From positions 1-64,000 of the forward strand of contig NZ_MSTI01000077.1 in the NCBI RefSeq assembly GCF_001949125.1: 64,000 nt of DNA, written 5' to 3'. The translations under genes were made by a program, and so were the position numbers. This document shows, piece after piece, positions 62,997 to 64,000 of the stretch. This DNA comes from Deinococcus marmoris. GTDB taxonomy: Bacteria; Deinococcota; Deinococci; Deinococcales; Deinococcaceae. Position 1 is the stretch's first letter, and each line of letters begins with the position of its first letter. The notes beneath the pieces are model-generated. The model worked only from the letters and a program-made list of their open reading frames with translations, was not told the origin of the DNA and ran no database searches.

Positions 62997-63075
62997 TTGA
63001 CTTCTGGCCTTTGCCGGTACACTCACTGTGCAAATAGACTTACTGTGCAAATAGACCCACTGTACAAACGCGACC
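62997..63075 (+). promoter_or_regulatory. promoter and triple 17-bp direct repeat before the DUF4388 gene
   Basis: TTGACT (62999-63004) and TACACT (63018-63023 region) form a possible promoter with short spacing. Immediately after, ACTGTGCAAATAGACTT, ACTGTGCAAATAGACCC and ACTGTACAAACGCGACC are three head-to-tail units (63025-63041, 63042-63058, 63059-63075). This is a possible regulator site array or a short tandem expansion in the leader. Confidence 0.55.
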
Positions 63076-63090
63076 TGCCCCCAACACCCC

Positions 63091-63849
63091 ATGAATAACA
63101 CCACCAGCCTCGAAACCTTCGATTTCCTGCAATTGATGTACCTGCTGAGCGAGCAGGGCCGCACGGGCGTGCTGACCGTTCACCGCGCCGACGGGCCGTT
63201 TCAGGCGTTTCTGGAAGGCCACCGGGTCCGGCATTTTCAGTTCGCGGCCCAGACTGGGGTTCCCGCCCTGCTGCGGCTGCTGCGCGATCCGCAGGGCCGG
63301 TTTCAGTTCGACGAGGGTGTGGTCCATCCCAATCCGCTGCTGAACGTCAATCTGGACGACGTGGCGCTGGAGGTGCTGGACGGCCTGCCGGAAAAGCCGC
63401 TGCCGTACACTGGCCCGGCCAAGATCACCTCGCCGGAACGGGTGGCGCGCATCCGCTGGGGCCTGAAAGAGCAGGCGATTCTCAAGCAGATCGAGGTCCA
63501 GCGGCCCGTCTCGGTGCTGTCGCAGGACCCCGACGCCCGCAAGCTGCTGCAAAAGATGCACCAGATCAAGCTGATCGCGCCGCGCAAGTCCCGCGTGGCC
63601 CGCCTGAGCGTGGCCGTGACCCGCGAGGTCTGGGGCGTGGCTGTTATCGACGAGCTGATCCTCAAGCGTTGGAAGGAGGACATGCTGCGCCCACCGCAGA
63701 ACATCGCCATCAAGACGGACGATGGGCAGGTCCATACCCTGCCGGTGCGCGGCGGCCCGAATCTGTCCAACTCGCTGCTGATTCCTGCCGAACTGCTGAT
63801 GAGAACCGGTCTACGTGCCGGAGACAGCGTGCTGGTGCGTCCTGCATGA
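63091..63849 (+). CDS. DUF4388 (PATAN-like) domain protein
   Basis: A 252-aa soluble protein. The N-terminal DUF4388 domain (about 1-95) has FDFLQLMYLLSEQGRTGVLT and FQAFLEGHRVRHFQFA, as in PATAN proteins linked to two-component and gliding or pilus regulation. The C-terminal half has VSVLSQDPDARKLLQKMHQI and ends with a segment RTGLRAGDSVLVRPA resembling an AbrB/SpoVT-like or ferredoxin-like tail. The function is unknown, but a regulatory role is likely. ATG 63091 follows the triple repeat and has no Shine-Dalgarno. Confidence 0.75.
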   Translation: MNNTTSLETFDFLQLMYLLSEQGRTGVLTVHRADGPFQAFLEGHRVRHFQFAAQTGVPALLRLLRDPQGRFQFDEGVVHPNPLLNVNLDDVALEVLDGLPEKPLPYTGPAKITSPERVARIRWGLKEQAILKQIEVQRPVSVLSQDPDARKLLQKMHQIKLIAPRKSRVARLSVAVTREVWGVAVIDELILKRWKEDMLRPPQNIAIKTDDGQVHTLPVRGGPNLSNSLLIPAELLMRTGLRAGDSVLVRPA

Positions 63850-63908
63850 AGCTGGGCCGGGTGAGCTGGGTCCCGCTCGTCGTGCCGCAAATCGGGTAGC
63901 CTCAGCGC

Positions 63909-64000
63909 ATGACCAGGACTCCCCATCTTCCCGCCCAGACCGTGAAACTGGCCGTAATCCAGATGCATGTGACCGACCTGCTGGACGACAACGTGGCCCG
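63909..64000 (+). CDS. carbon-nitrogen hydrolase family protein, 5' part only
   Basis: Only the first 30 codons are in the window. They read VKLAVIQMHVTDLLDDNVAR at residues 12-31, the usual N-terminus of nitrilase-superfamily amidases (ALVQM... then N after 12-14 residues). TAGCCT (63897-63902) sits six bases before ATG 63909, giving a leaderless mRNA. The catalytic Glu-Lys-Cys triad would be beyond the edge. Confidence 0.7.
   Translation, partial: MTRTPHLPAQTVKLAVIQMHVTDLLDDNVA

Overview
The window is a GC-rich, gene-dense stretch of bacterial chromosome that I assign to the genus Deinococcus by inference. Supporting signs are a Deinococcus-type phytoene desaturase, a DUF4384/PEGA surface protein, a mraZ-rsmH-ftsL-ftsI cluster without mur genes, a type A RNase P RNA, and many genes that start 6-10 nt after a TANNNT -10 box with no Shine-Dalgarno, which is the leaderless pattern known from Deinococcus. 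Most of it is ordinary core chromosome. The only clear foreign patch is at the left edge (1-910): an IS630-type transposase remnant next to an AT-rich HEPN-CBS gene fragment. I found no tRNA, rRNA, CRISPR array, prophage or defence island.

Layout. 937-8895: a small unknown gene, then a GntR regulator and a complete branched-chain amino-acid-type ABC importer with two tandem binding proteins, two permeases and two ATPases. 8937-10647: metallo-hydrolase plus small membrane protein, divergent from a TetR gene across a perfect 15-bp inverted repeat. 10680-18766: ispG, small unknowns, an acyl-CoA mutase large subunit, a GNAT protein, an aldo-keto reductase and crtI. 18876-27674: BsuPI-domain protein, penicillin-binding-fold serine hydrolase, leuS behind a probable attenuator, beta-propeller and M23 peptidase genes, an aminotransferase and a CBS-ACT protein. 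27926-34679: CDF transporter, PEGA protein, CoA-type Nudix, mazG, an SDR, a broken TMEM175-like gene and smpB. 34789-40097: a catalytically degenerate amidase, a GerMN protein and smc. 40094-50892: CAT-like acetyltransferase, PfkB kinase, rsmA, SDR, ridA, PP2C phosphatase, gatA, S41 peptidase, truB and a membrane protein. 50889-54037: an RsuA-family pseudouridine synthase, rnpB, a paired SMR exporter with its divergent TetR, and a DUF423 protein. 54257-57773: the division cluster with MraZ-type boxes. 58299-64000: 3D-domain protein, ABC permease, pilC, tsaC, scpB, a DUF4388 protein and the start of a nitrilase-family gene.

Functional themes are translation and RNA maturation (leuS, gatA, smpB, rsmA, truB, RsuA-type synthase, tsaC, rnpB), envelope and division (amidase-like, GerMN, M23, 3D, PBP, FtsL-like, mraZ), chromosome organisation (smc, scpB), and nucleotide house-cleaning (mazG with Nudix). 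Several short interspersed repeat families sit between genes. One is a 126-127 bp inverted-repeat element whose TAG end serves as the stop codon of a flanking gene in both copies. The most interesting regulatory observation is upstream of leuS: a leaderless 13-codon leader peptide overlapping one arm of a mutually exclusive antiterminator/terminator pair. I did not find a wholly new multi-gene system. The best leads are that attenuator, the stop-donating repeat, the zinc-ligand-less amidase paired with GerMN, the mutase with Gln for the substrate-binding Arg, and the overlap of the RNase P RNA terminator with the SMR coding sequence.
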